NCBI GenBank assembly: GCA_003290165.1
Contig: QNQO01001817.1
Span: 62,001 to 126,000, forward strand
DNA length: 64,000 nt
Source of the DNA: Berberis thunbergii
Taxonomy: Eukaryota > Streptophyta > Magnoliopsida > Ranunculales > Berberidaceae
Reading direction: 5' to 3'
Positions 33,875-46,015 of the stretch are shown piece by piece (within the stretch, counting starts at the first letter, position 1; the number at the start of each line of letters is the position of its first letter). Made by a program: the position numbers and the translations under genes. The notes beneath the pieces were generated by a model. The model was not told where the DNA came from and did no database searches. It saw nothing but the letters and a program-made list of their open reading frames with translations.

Positions 33875-34112
33875 ATGAATACAACTCACCTCACAGACTC
33901 CGAACTTGTGACCCAAGTTGAGAGAGACAAAGCTTGGCATCTTCTCGCGATTCTACTCAGTATCAGAAGATCGACTCGGAGTACACAACTCGCTTCGCGA
34001 TGCACTCTATTCAGTGTGACTACAGATTTGATGGAGTTTCTGTGCTCCATTCCTGAGTCTCCACTGCTTTTGAACTACGACCAGTTCGTCAGTATTTCTT
34101 CGATTGCAATTT
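33875..34112 (+). pseudogene. First exon of unidentified gene X, copy A, left piece (interrupted by a Ty3 element)
   Basis: From the ATG at 33875 the frame encodes MNTTHLTDSELVTQVERDKA, LASRCTLFS and MEFLCSIPESPLLLNYDQF, then hits the LTR at 34113. The remainder of the exon is at 39469-39679. The same exon, uninterrupted, is at 59405-59841. I do not recognise the family. The protein starts hydrophilic, has a Leu/Ser-rich middle and ends with a basic KRKG-type stretch that could be a nuclear signal. Besides the insertion, the rejoined frame meets a stop soon after the insertion point, so the copy was probably already damaged or has drifted since. Confidence 0.55.
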
Positions 34113-34465
34113 TGTCATGATCAGAGACAAAATAAGGAGGGAACTTTCGGGTAGAAAATGTGGTGGGAAGATCCGGCGCCAAAAGAATTCAAATTGAAAT
34201 TGGAAGGCAAGTTGTAATTAGATGTTGCTGTTTTAGTGGAACCAAATCAACCACGTGTCTTACGGTGATTGGTTCCTTTGAAATTCTGTTAGAAATCTCA
34301 ACTATAAAATGAGATGCAGAGTAGAGGAAGGTATGGAGAATGTGAATCGTGATTTGGGATCTGAGATCCAATAGCTCTAATTGTAATTCTTCTCTGGAGT
34401 TAGTAATACAACTATCTTCTGTTCTTTTTCTCTACTGTTTTCTCTCTTAGTCACCAACTGTGACA
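34113..34465 (+). repeat. 5' LTR of the complete Ty3/gypsy element
   Basis: 353 bp, TGTCATGATCAGAG ... CAACTGTGACA. It contains ctataaaatgag at about 34300, a plausible TATA box for element transcription. Two bases separate it from the primer binding site. Confidence 0.92.
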
Positions 34466-34508
34466 TTTGGTATCAGAGCCTGTTTCAAGATCCCTGAGTG
34501 AACTCGAG

Positions 34509-37500
34509 ATGGAAACAAGAGCAAAGGAGTTGGAATCAAGAGCAAAAGAGTTAGAGACCTTGGTGAAGGAGACGAAAGAAGACTCAACTAGAAACCACCG
34601 GTCAGATGGAGCTCATGAAGGCAGAGTTGAAGCGTTTGGCTATGACGAATGAAACACAGAGTCAGCGATTGGAAGCTCGAATGGAACAATTGATCCAGAT
34701 GATGAATGTTCGATCTGAACCAACTGATGCTGAAAGGAGTGCTATGCCTGGTTCGCAGATCAGTGAAACCAGGGGGTTCCAACCAGGAACTACTCTCCAT
34801 ACTCCAATGGAGAGCAGCGGCATGTTTTCTAGATTCCCTAAATTAGAATTTCCTCACTTTGATGGATCGAATCCTCGTGCTTGGGTTAAGAAATGTGAAA
34901 GGTATTTTGATTTTTATCAAGTTGGGAATGAAAACAAGGTGGCAATGGCTTCATTACACCTCAATGGAAGGGCTGAAATCTGGTTCCTAGACTACCAGGT
35001 ATGTAACGAAAGTCTCCAATGGGCCTCATTCATTCAGGACATTTATGAACGTTTTGAGGAATCAATCTCGGATAATTTTGTTGGATCATTCAATAAACTC
35101 AAACAGGAGACATCAGTAGAGGATTATTTCAATCAATTTGAAGAGTTGAAATCACTCATGATCAACCACAATAAGCACCTGGACACTGAGTACTTCATAA
35201 TGAGTTTCCTAAGTGGACTCAAGCCAAACATAAAAGCAGTAGTGCAATTGTTTAAGCCCAATACATTGATTCAGGCATTCAACTTGGCTAGGATGCACGA
35301 GTCATCCGCAGACCATCACCCATACTGGAGAAGGAATCCAGGATACTCCTCTATATATCATAAGTCAGGAACACATCCTAGTAGTCACACCATCCCCACT
35401 CAGTTGTCCAACAAACCTAACACTACTAGTCAGATGCCTTCCAATATCAATTCTAGCAGCCAACCAAACCAATAAACACAGCTTCACAGCAAGGTACAAC
35501 TAAGACTCCATACTCCCCTTACATACCTCCAATTAAGAGGATGACCCAGGCTCACATGAGAATGAGGAGGGAAAAGGGCCTATGTTATCACTGTGATGAA
35601 CAATATAGGCAGGGTCATGTCTGCAAACAACAACAATTATATCTCATTGTATCAGATGATGAATACCTTGAAGAGACCACTGGAATTAATCCTCCTACAG
35701 AAGACTTGGTTCAGGAAATCCAATCAGAAATGGAAGTCTCATTACACGCCATCCATGGCAGTGTCGCAGCCAATACCCTGTTACTCAAAGGAAAATTAAA
35801 TAAGCGAATGATCTCCATCTTAATTGATACTGGCAATATGCACTCGTTTATCAACCCAAGGGTAATTAAAGAGACCAATTGGCCCACTCAATTGACACCC
35901 CAAATGGTCGTTAGAGTCGCCAATGGCCAACAACTTATAAGCACTGCTATTTGCAACAGGCTCCAGTGGACAATGCAGGGAATGGGTTTTGAAGGAACAG
36001 TGAGAGTACTTCCTCTAGGAGGCTACGATATGGTACTAGGCGGCGATTGGCTTAGCCCATTCGGAAACATAGTGATCAACCTACAGAAGTTGCAACTCAC
36101 ACTAATGGTGGAAGGCAAACCAGTTATCTTATAGGGAGTTATCAATGAAGGAACTCTCCATCTTATGGAGGCCAAAGGCATCAACAGGTTTATCAAGAAG
36201 CACACACCCTGTTTTTTTGGCCAGCTCTTTGCACTCACTGAAGAGCACACTAAGGTATCAACATATTCTCCTGAATTAGCTAAATTACTAGCTGAATATA
36301 CTGATGTATTTCAAGTGCCCACAGAACTTCCACTTGCGAGAACACTGGATCACAAAATACCCCTTAAACCCAATATTATTCCTCCATCTCAAAACCCATA
36401 CAAGGTTCCGTATATGCAAAAAGCGGTGGTTGAACAACTTACCCAAGAAATGCTCCAAGACAACCTTATACAACCTTCACACAGTCCATTTGCGGCCCCA
36501 ATATTACTAGTCAAAAAGAAAGATGGTACATGGCGGTTTTGTGTCGAATATAGGAGGTTGAATGACATAACCATCAAAGATAGATTCCCTATGCCCTTGA
36601 TAGATGAACTTCTAGATGAACTACATGGCGCTACGGTGTTTTCCAAATTAGACCTTAGATCCGGGTACCACCAAATCCTAGTCCACCCCCCGGATAGACA
36701 TAAAACCGCTTTCAAAACACACCATGGTCACTTCGAATTCAAGGTCATGCCCTTTGGGTTAACCAATGCCCCGACCACATTCCAAGCCTTGATGAACAAC
36801 ATTTTCAACCTTACCTACGTAAGTTCATTCTTGTTTTCTTCGATGACATATTAGTTTATAGTCCTTTTGTGTCATCACATTTAGATCATCTACAAATCAC
36901 ATTGGCTACCCTTAGGAAACACACACTCTACGCCAAGCTATCTAAATGCTCATTCATACAACCAAGGTTAGAATATCTGGGGCATATCATCAGCCAACAG
37001 GGTGTAGAAGCAGATCTTCAAAAGGTGGAGGCAATGGTGAGTTGGCCAATTCCACAAACTCTCAAACAACTACGGGGATTTCTTGGACTAACCGGATATT
37101 ATAGGAAATTCATTCAGCACTATGGTGTCATTGCCCAGCCACTCATAGATTTGTTGAAAAAGAATAACTTCCACTAGGACAACCACTGCCCAAGAGGCTT
37201 TTCAGTTCCTGAAAACTGTTATGTGTAGTGCTCCTGTATTAGCTCTACCGGACTTCTCCAAACCATTTACAGTGGAAACTGATGCCTGCTCCCATGGTGT
37301 AGGAGTTGTTTTATCACAGTTGAGCAGACCCATTGCCTTCTTCAGTCGAGCTTTGGGACAAAAGAATCAGTCCTTATCCACTTATGAAAAGGAGCTATTA
37401 GCAATTGTACTGGCAGTCAACAAATGGAGGTCTTATTTACTGGGTTCGAAGTTTTTTATACTCACAGATCATCAGAGTATCAGGTACCTTCTATCACAAA

Positions 37501-39078
37501 AGGTTACGACAATCCTTCAACAAAGGTGGCTGTCAAAACTCTTGGGATACGATTATGAAATACAATACAAAAAAGGGGCAGACAATAAAGTTGCTGATGC
37601 CCTCTCACGCTTTACCGAAGCCACTGGAGACTGCCACGCCATTACAACTGTGTCCCCTCAGTGACTGCAAGATGTACTGGCCAGTTATGCCACTGATGAG
37701 TTCGCTCAGAAAATCATTCAGCAATTGATGCTCAATGCTGATGTTGTTCCAAACTTCTCCCTAGTACATGGATTACTGAAGTTCAAGGGCAAATTGTACA
37801 TAGGCTACCATGGCAATCTCATAACACAGGTCCTTCAGACCATACACAACTCTGCCATAGGCGGGCACTCCGATATCCAAGCTTCTTGCAAGAGACTAGC
37901 CACGTACTTCTACTGGAAGGGAATGAAAGCTGACCTCATCTCCTTGATCACCAACTGTGACGTGTGCCAACGCAACAAGGCAGACCAATCAGCATATGGA
38001 GGCCTCTTACAGCCACTACCTGTGCCTTCACAAGCTTGGCAACATATCTCAATGGACTTCATAGAGGGACTTCCAAAATTTGATCACAAATCAGTAATTT
38101 TAGTTGTGGTAGACAGGCTAACCAAATATAGCCACTTCATCGCCCTGAGTCATCCCTTCACTGCCTCCACAGTAGCAAACGCATTCTTGCATCAAGTGTA
38201 TAAATTACATGGATTACCAGAGTCTATTGTATCTGACAGAGACAAGATCTTCATGAGCGCATTTTGGCAAGATTTATTTGGAGCTTTGGGTACCACATTG
38301 GCATTGAGTACGACGTATCATCCACAAACGGACGGTCAAACCGAGCGCACCAACTCATGCCTTGAGACCTTCCTTCGTTGTATGACTGGAGAAGCACCGT
38401 CACAATGGGCTAAGTGGCTATACTTGGCAGAATATTGGTTCAATACGTCCTTCCACACCAGTCTGCAAACAACACCATTCCAAGCATTATATGGGTATAC
38501 CCCCCCCCCTCTTGGCTCTACCTCCTGATTCTTCCTTTACTATTCCAGATGTCAAGCAATATTTGGAAGACAGAGCCCAGATGTTGCAACTGATTAAGAA
38601 CAAACTTCAGCTGGCACAAGAGAGGATGAAAATATATGCTAACAAGCATCGCAGTGACAGGAACTTTTCCATTGGCGATTGGGTATACCTTAGGCTCCAA
38701 CCCTATTGTCAAACAATTGTCAATGCGCGCCGTAATCTGAAGCTTTCTGCAAGGTTTTATGGCCCTTTCCAAGTTTTAGAGAAAATAGGACCAGTGGCTT
38801 ACCGATTACAGATCCCAGCCAACTCAAGGGTACACCCTGTTTTCCATGTATCTCAATTAAAACAGAAACTGGGCTCCTCCACTATAGTTTCTCCTCACTT
38901 GCCACTGGTCGATGCTCAAGGAAAACTCAAGCTGGAACCTAGTGCTATACTAGCTAGGCGTTTGATTCCTCGAAACAACAAGGCTGTTACCCAGGTCCTA
39001 ATCCAGTGGAGTCAGTCACCCGCCACTTGGGAAGATTGGTCCTATATTGCTTCCTCATTTCCACACTTCCGTCCTTGA
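34509..39078 (+). pseudogene. gag-pol of the complete Ty3/gypsy element, multiply disrupted
   Basis: Gag starts at ATG 34509 with a Lys/Glu coiled coil and shifts frame near 34595. The capsid part runs 34606-35475 and ends at a stop. Then come a zinc-knuckle-like CYHCDEQYRQGHVC, a protease with LIDTGNMHSF, a stop at 36132, and a reverse transcriptase with [10 protein letters not shown] and MPFGLTNAP that shifts frame near 36818, inside the catalytic FDDILVYS region. A TAG at 37174 replaces a probable Trp. RNase H follows (VETDACSHGV, 37221-37664), a stop, then integrase with a zinc-binding N-terminus, a catalytic core (MDFIEGL, VSDRDKIF) and YHPQTDGQTERTN. A run of nine or ten C bases near 38502 shifts the frame. 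The C-terminal region ends with a chromodomain-like segment (VLIQWSQSPATWEDW). At least six lesions make the polyprotein non-functional. Confidence 0.92.
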
Positions 39079-39107
39079 GGACAAGGCCGTTGCGAAGCAG
39101 AGGGTAT

Positions 39108-39468
39108 TGTCATGATCAGAGACAAAATAAGGAGGGAACTTTCGGGTAGAAAATGTGGCGGGAAGATCTGGCGCCAAAAGAATTCAAATTGAAATTGGAA
39201 GGCAAGTTGTAATTAGATGTTGCTGTTTTAGTGGAACCAAATCAACCACGTGTCTTACGGTGATTGGTTCCTTTGAAATTCTGTTAGAAATCTCAACTAT
39301 AAAATGAGATGCAGAGTAGAGGAAGGTATGGAGAATGTGAATTGTGATTTGGGATCTGAGATCCAATAGCTCTAATTGTAATTCTTCTCTGGAGTTAGTA
39401 ATATATATAACCATCTTCTGTTCTTCTTTTTCTCTACTGTTTTTCTCTCTTAGTCACCAACTCTGACA
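39108..39468 (+). repeat. 3' LTR of the complete Ty3/gypsy element
   Basis: 361 bp, close to identical to the 5' LTR. The main difference is an AT-rich indel (aatatatataacc against aatacaac). It is preceded by a purine-rich gaagcagaggg, the likely polypurine tract. Confidence 0.92.
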
Positions 39469-39679
39469 AATTTCTTTTATTGGAGAGTTCGCTTCAAATG
39501 CGATTGAAGATTCCAACCAGCGGCTTAGGGTTTCTGGGACGAACAACAACTGGTTGTGGAGGGATGTTGTGAAGATTTGTAGCAGAAAGCGGAAAGGGGA
39601 AAGAGATCACACACTTCCGACTACGAAAAAGTGAAAGCTGGAGAAGAAAACTACTCAAACTCATGCTTCTTCTAAGCAG
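39469..39679 (+). pseudogene. First exon of gene X, copy A, right piece with splice donor
   Basis: It resumes the exon after the target duplication and aligns with 59630-59841. It encodes, in another frame from the left piece, WRDVVKICSRKRKGERDHT and a Lys-rich tail with one stop. It ends at cag|gtatca, an intact donor site. Copy A lost its function by the retrotransposon insertion and by frame changes. Confidence 0.5.
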
Positions 39680-41875
39680 GTATCATTCTTAATTTTGTTT
39701 CCAATTACTCAAATTAGTTGCTTCCTCATGTTATCTTGCTAAGTTACGGTCATAGAGATACCGTTGGATCAAGTATAATTGCTAAGGTAAGGGTAAAATG
39801 GTTTGAAAATTAATCTTAATCGTTCAATGATGTGGACTTACAGTTCAATGATGTGGACTTACGGTTAAACTCAAATAGTTTTCAAAACAAATGTCAAACT
39901 CTAATAGGTACAATCTAATGAATGTCAAACTAAAAAAAACCTACCAATTACTTTGGAAAGAATGATATGTGTGAGACATGCAAATTTTTTTAATAAAATA
40001 ACTTTTTTGCCCGTGCTAAGCATTTTTTTAACACATTTTTTTATTTTTATTTTAACTAAATGAAAGTAAAAAATGTCAATCTCCCGACTGCCCGCCTGGA
40101 AACCTGAAACATGAAATTATCAAATGATGATGTCCTGATGGGTATGATCTCAAGAAAAAAAAATCCAAGAAAATGTTATCATGCACACAAAAAAATTGTG
40201 GTAAGTTGGTTTGGAAAATTAGCAAATAAACATAGGTGTCCCCGTGTTACACTTATCGAAAATATATTTGCAGTTGCTATCTTTGGAAATTAAAACGAGC
40301 ATATCCAGAAATATTAAATACAGATTTCGACAAGATTGGATCTGGAAAACACAAAAAATGGGTGGGAAACTGGCACGTGTTACATCTCAAAATGTAGCAT
40401 ATTGGTGCCTCTTCTCTCGCTATCTCCTGCCAAAATGAAGAACACAAAAAATCTACTAAACCGACTTAGAAAATCAATAGAAGGAAAACCGTTCTTGAAT
40501 TATAAAGAAAAGTTGAATGAGAACCACAATTTAATATTACAAAACAAATTGTACTCGATATCAACGCAACATTACAACAAATACTGTTATAAAAAATGCC
40601 GCCCATTTCTTTGTCCGAGTAGGATAGGTGGGAAAAAGAGAATAATTTATCAAAGCATGCATAAATTTTATCACAATGCAATGAACCTCTTCTAAACATT
40701 TCAAGAAGTCACAAAGTAAATGTATTGAATATTGATAAATTAAACTTTAGTCACAAATTATTACTTTCAAATTTGCGTACAAACATCAAAGATGCACTAA
40801 CCATCGTCACAAATTATACAATAAATAGTAAACACTATTATAGGTTATGTAGTAAAAATAAGAAATACGTCATTTTCTAACCCATGATACCTAGATACTT
40901 CATTCTACTAATCATATCATTGTCTCATAAGATATGCCACCCTTAACACTCAAAGCTTATGTCACACTTGTACACATTCGAATACTTCATAGACAGTTTA
41001 AGCATTACAACTTTTAAATTTTCGCATCATTGTACTAAACACATATTTCCTCAGTTCTTCTAACTTTTTTATTTGTTCCTGATTGAAAATGTCATGAGTA
41101 ATCTTTTATAATAGGAATATGATCATATTTTGATTTTATATTTGGGAAATTAGATCTCCCTTTGTGTTCTTGTACAAATACTACATAATGGAAGGATCTT
41201 TGTAGCAATAATTGTGTGTTAGATTTTTGAAATTCTCTGTATCCATGTATGCAGCATCAGAGTCTATGCTGTATGGCTGTATTATATAAGGACATGATAC
41301 TTTGTTACCAACAGGCGAAAGTTGGTTAGAAAAAAAATAGTGAATTTGAGATCTCATTCAAAGAGAATGATAGTTATTTTTTCGACAGATAGAAAATTCA
41401 TTAGTATAAAAAAGAAAAGAAAAAAGGAGGCTGAGTAAGCCTAGAAAAAAGAGAATGATATTAAATATCTGGAGTCTCCTTTTGTATTGTATACAGACTT
41501 TCCCACCTGCAAGGACCATGATAGGGAATTATTTGATCGCCTTTATTTGAAAGAAAGAGTGAAAAACAATCAACCTGTTCACGACAATTATTCAAAATCT
41601 TAATCACACTGGGGTGGAGCATACCGTGAATTTCTTTTAGAATGCTAGTTTTAGGGGTGGGGTTGTACAATTTCTACTCCTTTCTATGGGAGCCCTTGTT
41701 GACATGCAATAATTGTTTGCTTGAGCAGTTGAACTGGAAAAACAGAGCTATTGTGATCTTAAAGTGTCAAACACCACCGAGCATCATGTTGCCTTCAATG
41801 TATTAAATATTACTGAATCTTTTTGTTGATTAGCTACTTTTGCTGGAACTGGACTCACTGTTGCATTTTTTCTAG
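39680..41875. other. Intron of gene X copy A, block R remnant, then flank of VAP unit 2
   Basis: The first ~100 bases match the intron of copy B (59842 on). One unit of the minisatellite phrase aatgatatgtgtgagacatg lies at 39960. Bases 40200-40460 are a shortened block R remnant. From 40870 the sequence matches 23250-24232. No gene is seen. Confidence 0.45.
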
Positions 41876-43434
41876 GTTAAAACCACATCTCCAAAGAAGT
41901 ACTTTGTACGGCCCAATACTGGTGTTATACAACCTTGGGATTCATGTTCAATAACAGGTGCTATTTTGATCTAAGTTCCTATTTGGTAGATCTCGAGAGC
42001 TTCCTGTGTGTCTACTAATCAGATTAAATTTTGTTCGTTAGATACTTGAATATTTCATTGGCTTTCAGCTAGGAGATTTCCAAAATAGGAAACCAAACTG
42101 ATTGACCAAGTCAATCTGGTTGGACAATATCTTCAGACCTTTTTATTGTACTTATTCTAAATGGTTTGCAATTGCATATTTACTGACTGTCCAATAGTAA
42201 ATTGGAAAGCATACATAGCCATTTTATCTAGTTATCTATTTGCTGTTATTTGTGAACTTTTCCATAATATGGAAACCATTGACATGTCACACTGGACATG
42301 AATCATGTGTCACTAGATTGGAATTTAGTAATGATTATTGTTTGATCAATATTATTTCTGCATCTTCACTTTACTTATGTATGTGTGTTGTATGTGAAGT
42401 CACACTCCAAGCTCAAAGAGAATATCCTCCTGATATGCAATGCAAAGATAAATTTCTATTGCAAAGTACAATTGTGCCTCCTAATACTGATGTTGATGAC
42501 CTCTCTCCTGATACTGTAAGCAATATTTACTTGGACAAAGAAAAAATATTTTTTACTGTGGGTGACATCATTTTCTTTGTTGATCTTAATGATGATTATT
42601 ATGATTGACAGTTCAATAAAGATGGTGAACGGACCATAGATGAGTGCAAGCTTAGGGTTGTTTATTTGTCTGAGTCAAGTGAGGTGAATTCAGAAGATGA
42701 AAATTATGCTTCAAAGAACCCCAAACGAAGTGTGGATCCTAGCGCTGTAAAAATTTCCACACTTATCTTTTTTGTACTTTATGGTTTATTTAATATATCT
42801 TCTTCTATTGATTCTGATAAACCAACCAACTGGTGATAAAAATGGTACAATTGTAACTCTTTTTAAGATGAAATGCTTCAAGATTCTAAAACTTCTGTTA
42901 AGGCATACAGTTCTTTGGTTGTGGAATGAGCAAGTGATTATGTTTCTGAAGTTATAACTCACCATTTGTGTACTTGATCACTAATTTTAACGGGTTGGTT
43001 CCCTAGTATCATAGTTCACCTATAACTGGTTTGTATTAGTGTTTCTTGTTTTTTGTCTGTGTGTGTTCTTAATGGTGAAATAAAATGATGCGATAAAGAT
43101 TTTCGCAGACATATAAATCAGTTTAGGAATATGCCTCTGCAAGAAATAGGATAGTTTTCTTTTGAGATGTCTAGTTAGAGAGTTGTTTCTTCACGAGTTG
43201 AAATGTGATAATGTTTTAATCAATGTTTTTATTCAACCTTGTCTTTTACATTAGCTTTACTTTCCAGTTTGCATTGTATGGGCCTTTGTTGGCAACTTTT
43301 TCTTGGGATTTGTATTTTTGCTCTTGATCCTTATCTTTTTCTTAAGCTTGCTTATGACATAGATCCAAGCTCAGCATCTGAAAGAGGAAAGAGATGCAGC
43401 AGTTCAACAAGTTCAGAAGTTGCAACAGGAACTG
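41876..43434 (+). pseudogene. VAP27-like gene, unit 2: four exons, ends missing
   Basis: Exons with good splice sites: 41876-41957 (VKTTSPKKYFVRPNTGV), 42400-42515 (VTLQAQREYPPDMQCKDKFL ... DVDDLSPDT), 42612-42746 (FNKDGERTIDECKLRVVYLS plus an acidic linker), and 43363-43434 (LKEERDAAVQQVQKLQQEL). These are the second half of an MSP/VAP domain, a linker and the coiled coil. Phases join without a stop. VAP27 proteins are ER-anchored and tether the ER to the plasma membrane, cytoskeleton or other partners. The first exon (start of the MSP domain) and the last exon (membrane anchor) are not found at this locus; a last exon of the same type is at 1452. I therefore treat it as a partial duplicate. 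A distant first exon cannot be excluded. Confidence 0.75.
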
Positions 43435-46015
43435 GTATACTTGTGTCATATAAGTGACTTGATTTTGTCATAGCTTTGGATTGGCAGTTCTTTTGTTTCC
43501 TTATTATGTTTTTGAGTAAAGCCATAAAGATACAATGGGAAAAATAATAATTTGCAATACAATGCAGAATAAGTTTCATAGGCTTGCGTAAAACAAAACT
43601 GGAATAAAACATAAAACTGATAATGGAAAAGAAAATTCCCCAAGTTATCAAAAGTTTAGAAGAACATCCCAACATGTACACAATGCATCCCTCAAATTTA
43701 TCCTTCTAATTCATGACTGAGAATTCTTTCCAACTTAAGGAAAACCTACTAGAGCATTCAAAATAAGCTATCTCTGAAATCCATTAATTTTTCAATTTTA
43801 GTAACATAGAATTCTAAATTTGGGATTGTAAAAAATAAACATCCACAATAGGAGACTAATACATGGTCAGACTATCTCAAATTACCAAAAGAGTCTTGCA
43901 CGCTCTTGCATTAGGTACATGACAGGAAAAAATAATAATAAATAAATCCCTCTGCATCTACTATTACCATCTGTATGTAGAAGCTGGATGAAATCCCAAC
44001 TATAAAATTTGTATTCTTACAAGGCTATTGGGGATGTTATTGGCTTTTAAATTTACAAAGAGCTTGTCAGGTTAGATGCCCTCGTAAAGTTAGATGGTGA
44101 TTGTGGATGCTCTGAACAACCATCCACCCTTGTATGTATCCCCTTAAGCATTCTTCTAGTTTTCCATGAGCATTCACCAGCAAATTGCAAAGTGAGATAC
44201 CAGAGTTTCTTATGAGATTAATCTCCATTTGAAGAAGAAATCCTTAGTGATACTAGGAATAACACGACTACTCACATACTCTGCTGAAATGGAAGTATAG
44301 AAAATAGATATCAACATCCAATTTAAAAACAGGTCAACTGATTCGCTATTGGCATGATTAAGGATTTAAAGGGACAAGTCACTACATTCTTGTTGAGGTT
44401 ACGTTGAGTAATTTTTTTTTTTTTTGAAAAGAATCCAGATTAATGAAAAAATGCTTACCTTCAAAAACATATGAATTCCAAGTCCTTTTGGTTGAAAAAG
44501 TGAAAGTTAAGAAAGTGACATAAGGCTAATTGTTTGCCTATGAAGAAAGTTAAGAAAGTGACATAAGTTTCAGAGTAGCCATTAATATGGAATGTTGAGC
44601 AAAATATTACTATGCCTTAATATTTTGCTGGTTTGAGTAAATTATGAAGTAACATGTGAATTAATGTACATCAGTTTCAGCATTTGAAGACAAATTTTGA
44701 AGAAACTTGAATGAGAGCCACAAGTTAAATAAAGAGATTTTTTTATTAATCAATCAATGTAGCACAACGACATAAAAACAGAGTAAAACTCAAAATAAGC
44801 CAAACTAACAAAGATAAAATCAAATATGTCTAATAACTGTGAAAACCCAATGGATGGGAAAATCCCTTCTAAACCAACTTAGACAATTAGTATAAGGAAA
44901 ATGGTTCTTGAATTACAAAGAAAACTTGAATGAGAGCCATAATATATAAGATTACAAAATCAACTGGACTCAATATCAACTCGCATTACAACAAATATCA
45001 TACATAACTTTAACCAAAAAAAAAAAAAAATGTCACACATCTCTTTGTCCGAGTGGGATAGGTTGGAAAAAAGAGAATAATTTATCAAACCATACATAAA
45101 TTTTATCACAAACATTTCAAGAAGTCTGCATGTCTTCAAAAAAAGTATCAATCAGAACCCAGCTTGGCTCATCCATTCTCCAAATGCATTTTCCTCTTGT
45201 GAGTTTCACTTTCATAATTCCTTCACCAAACATGTAAAATGGTGGGTTAGCATGCTTAAGAAACAACCAAAAATAAAAATAAAAAATCCAAAATAAATAC
45301 ACCCACTCATAAATGACTTAGTACCAATGCATGAGTCCTTAGTAATACACCCACTCATAAATGACTTAGTATATGTTCATTCTATGTATCATATTCACGC
45401 ATATTTCTGGCTAGCAATACACCCAATCATAAATACTAAATAAACTCAATCATAAATATTTAGTCCTTAGTAATAAACTCAACCAATCATAAATCCAAGC
45501 CAATATAACAGACTCAACAAGGTCCAACCCCTATTAATTAACTCAACTTGATACAATTAGAAAGCTAAATTGATGGTTAAATTTTAAATAAATAAAGAAT
45601 TAACAAAAATCAGTAAATATTTTTTCATAATTGTTTAACATGAATAACTTTGTATCGAAATATACACATGAATACAAATAAAAGATAGTGACCCTCATCC
45701 AAAAACGATAGATCACTGACGCACAAAAAGAATAATGGTGGGTTAGCATGCTTAAGAAACAACCAAAAAAAAAAAAAAATTCCTTTTTAAGACTAAATCA
45801 TATGACATAAATTTCCTCTTTAAAAAAAAAAAAAAAAACATAAAAATTTCCTCTTATATCTTTCCATAAAAATCATATGCTTCTCCTACGTTTTTCTCTC
45901 GCAATCTTTCCATAATTACCCAAATCTCGAGAAATAAGCATATAAAACTAAGCACAAGCATTTACCTGTATCATGAGTTGAACTGCTACTACACCTACCC
46001 ATGACTTTTTCTCAG
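43435..46015. other. Region between VAP unit 2 and NLR 3
   Basis: Bases 43750-44050 match 335-660. Bases 44565-44770 match 2215-2420. Bases 44645-45260 match parts of 25017-25520. Bases 45300-45480 belong to the dispersed block. Bases 45595-45710 match 50242-50370. No coding region is supported. The VAP last exon expected near 44100-44500 is absent. Confidence 0.5.

Larger units (their letters stand above)
34113..39468 (+). mobile_element. Structurally complete Ty3/gypsy retrotransposon inserted in a gene exon
   Basis: 5' LTR 34113-34465, primer binding site TGGTATCAGAGCC at 34468-34480, gag-pol region, 3' LTR 39108-39468, and a perfect 5-bp target duplication aattt (34108-34112 and 39469-39473). 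The two LTRs differ by about five substitutions and three short indels, so insertion was recent on an evolutionary scale. The coding region is nevertheless broken in several places. The domain order protease-RT-RNase H-integrase identifies Ty3/gypsy, and a chromodomain-like C-terminus suggests a chromovirus. Confidence 0.97.
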
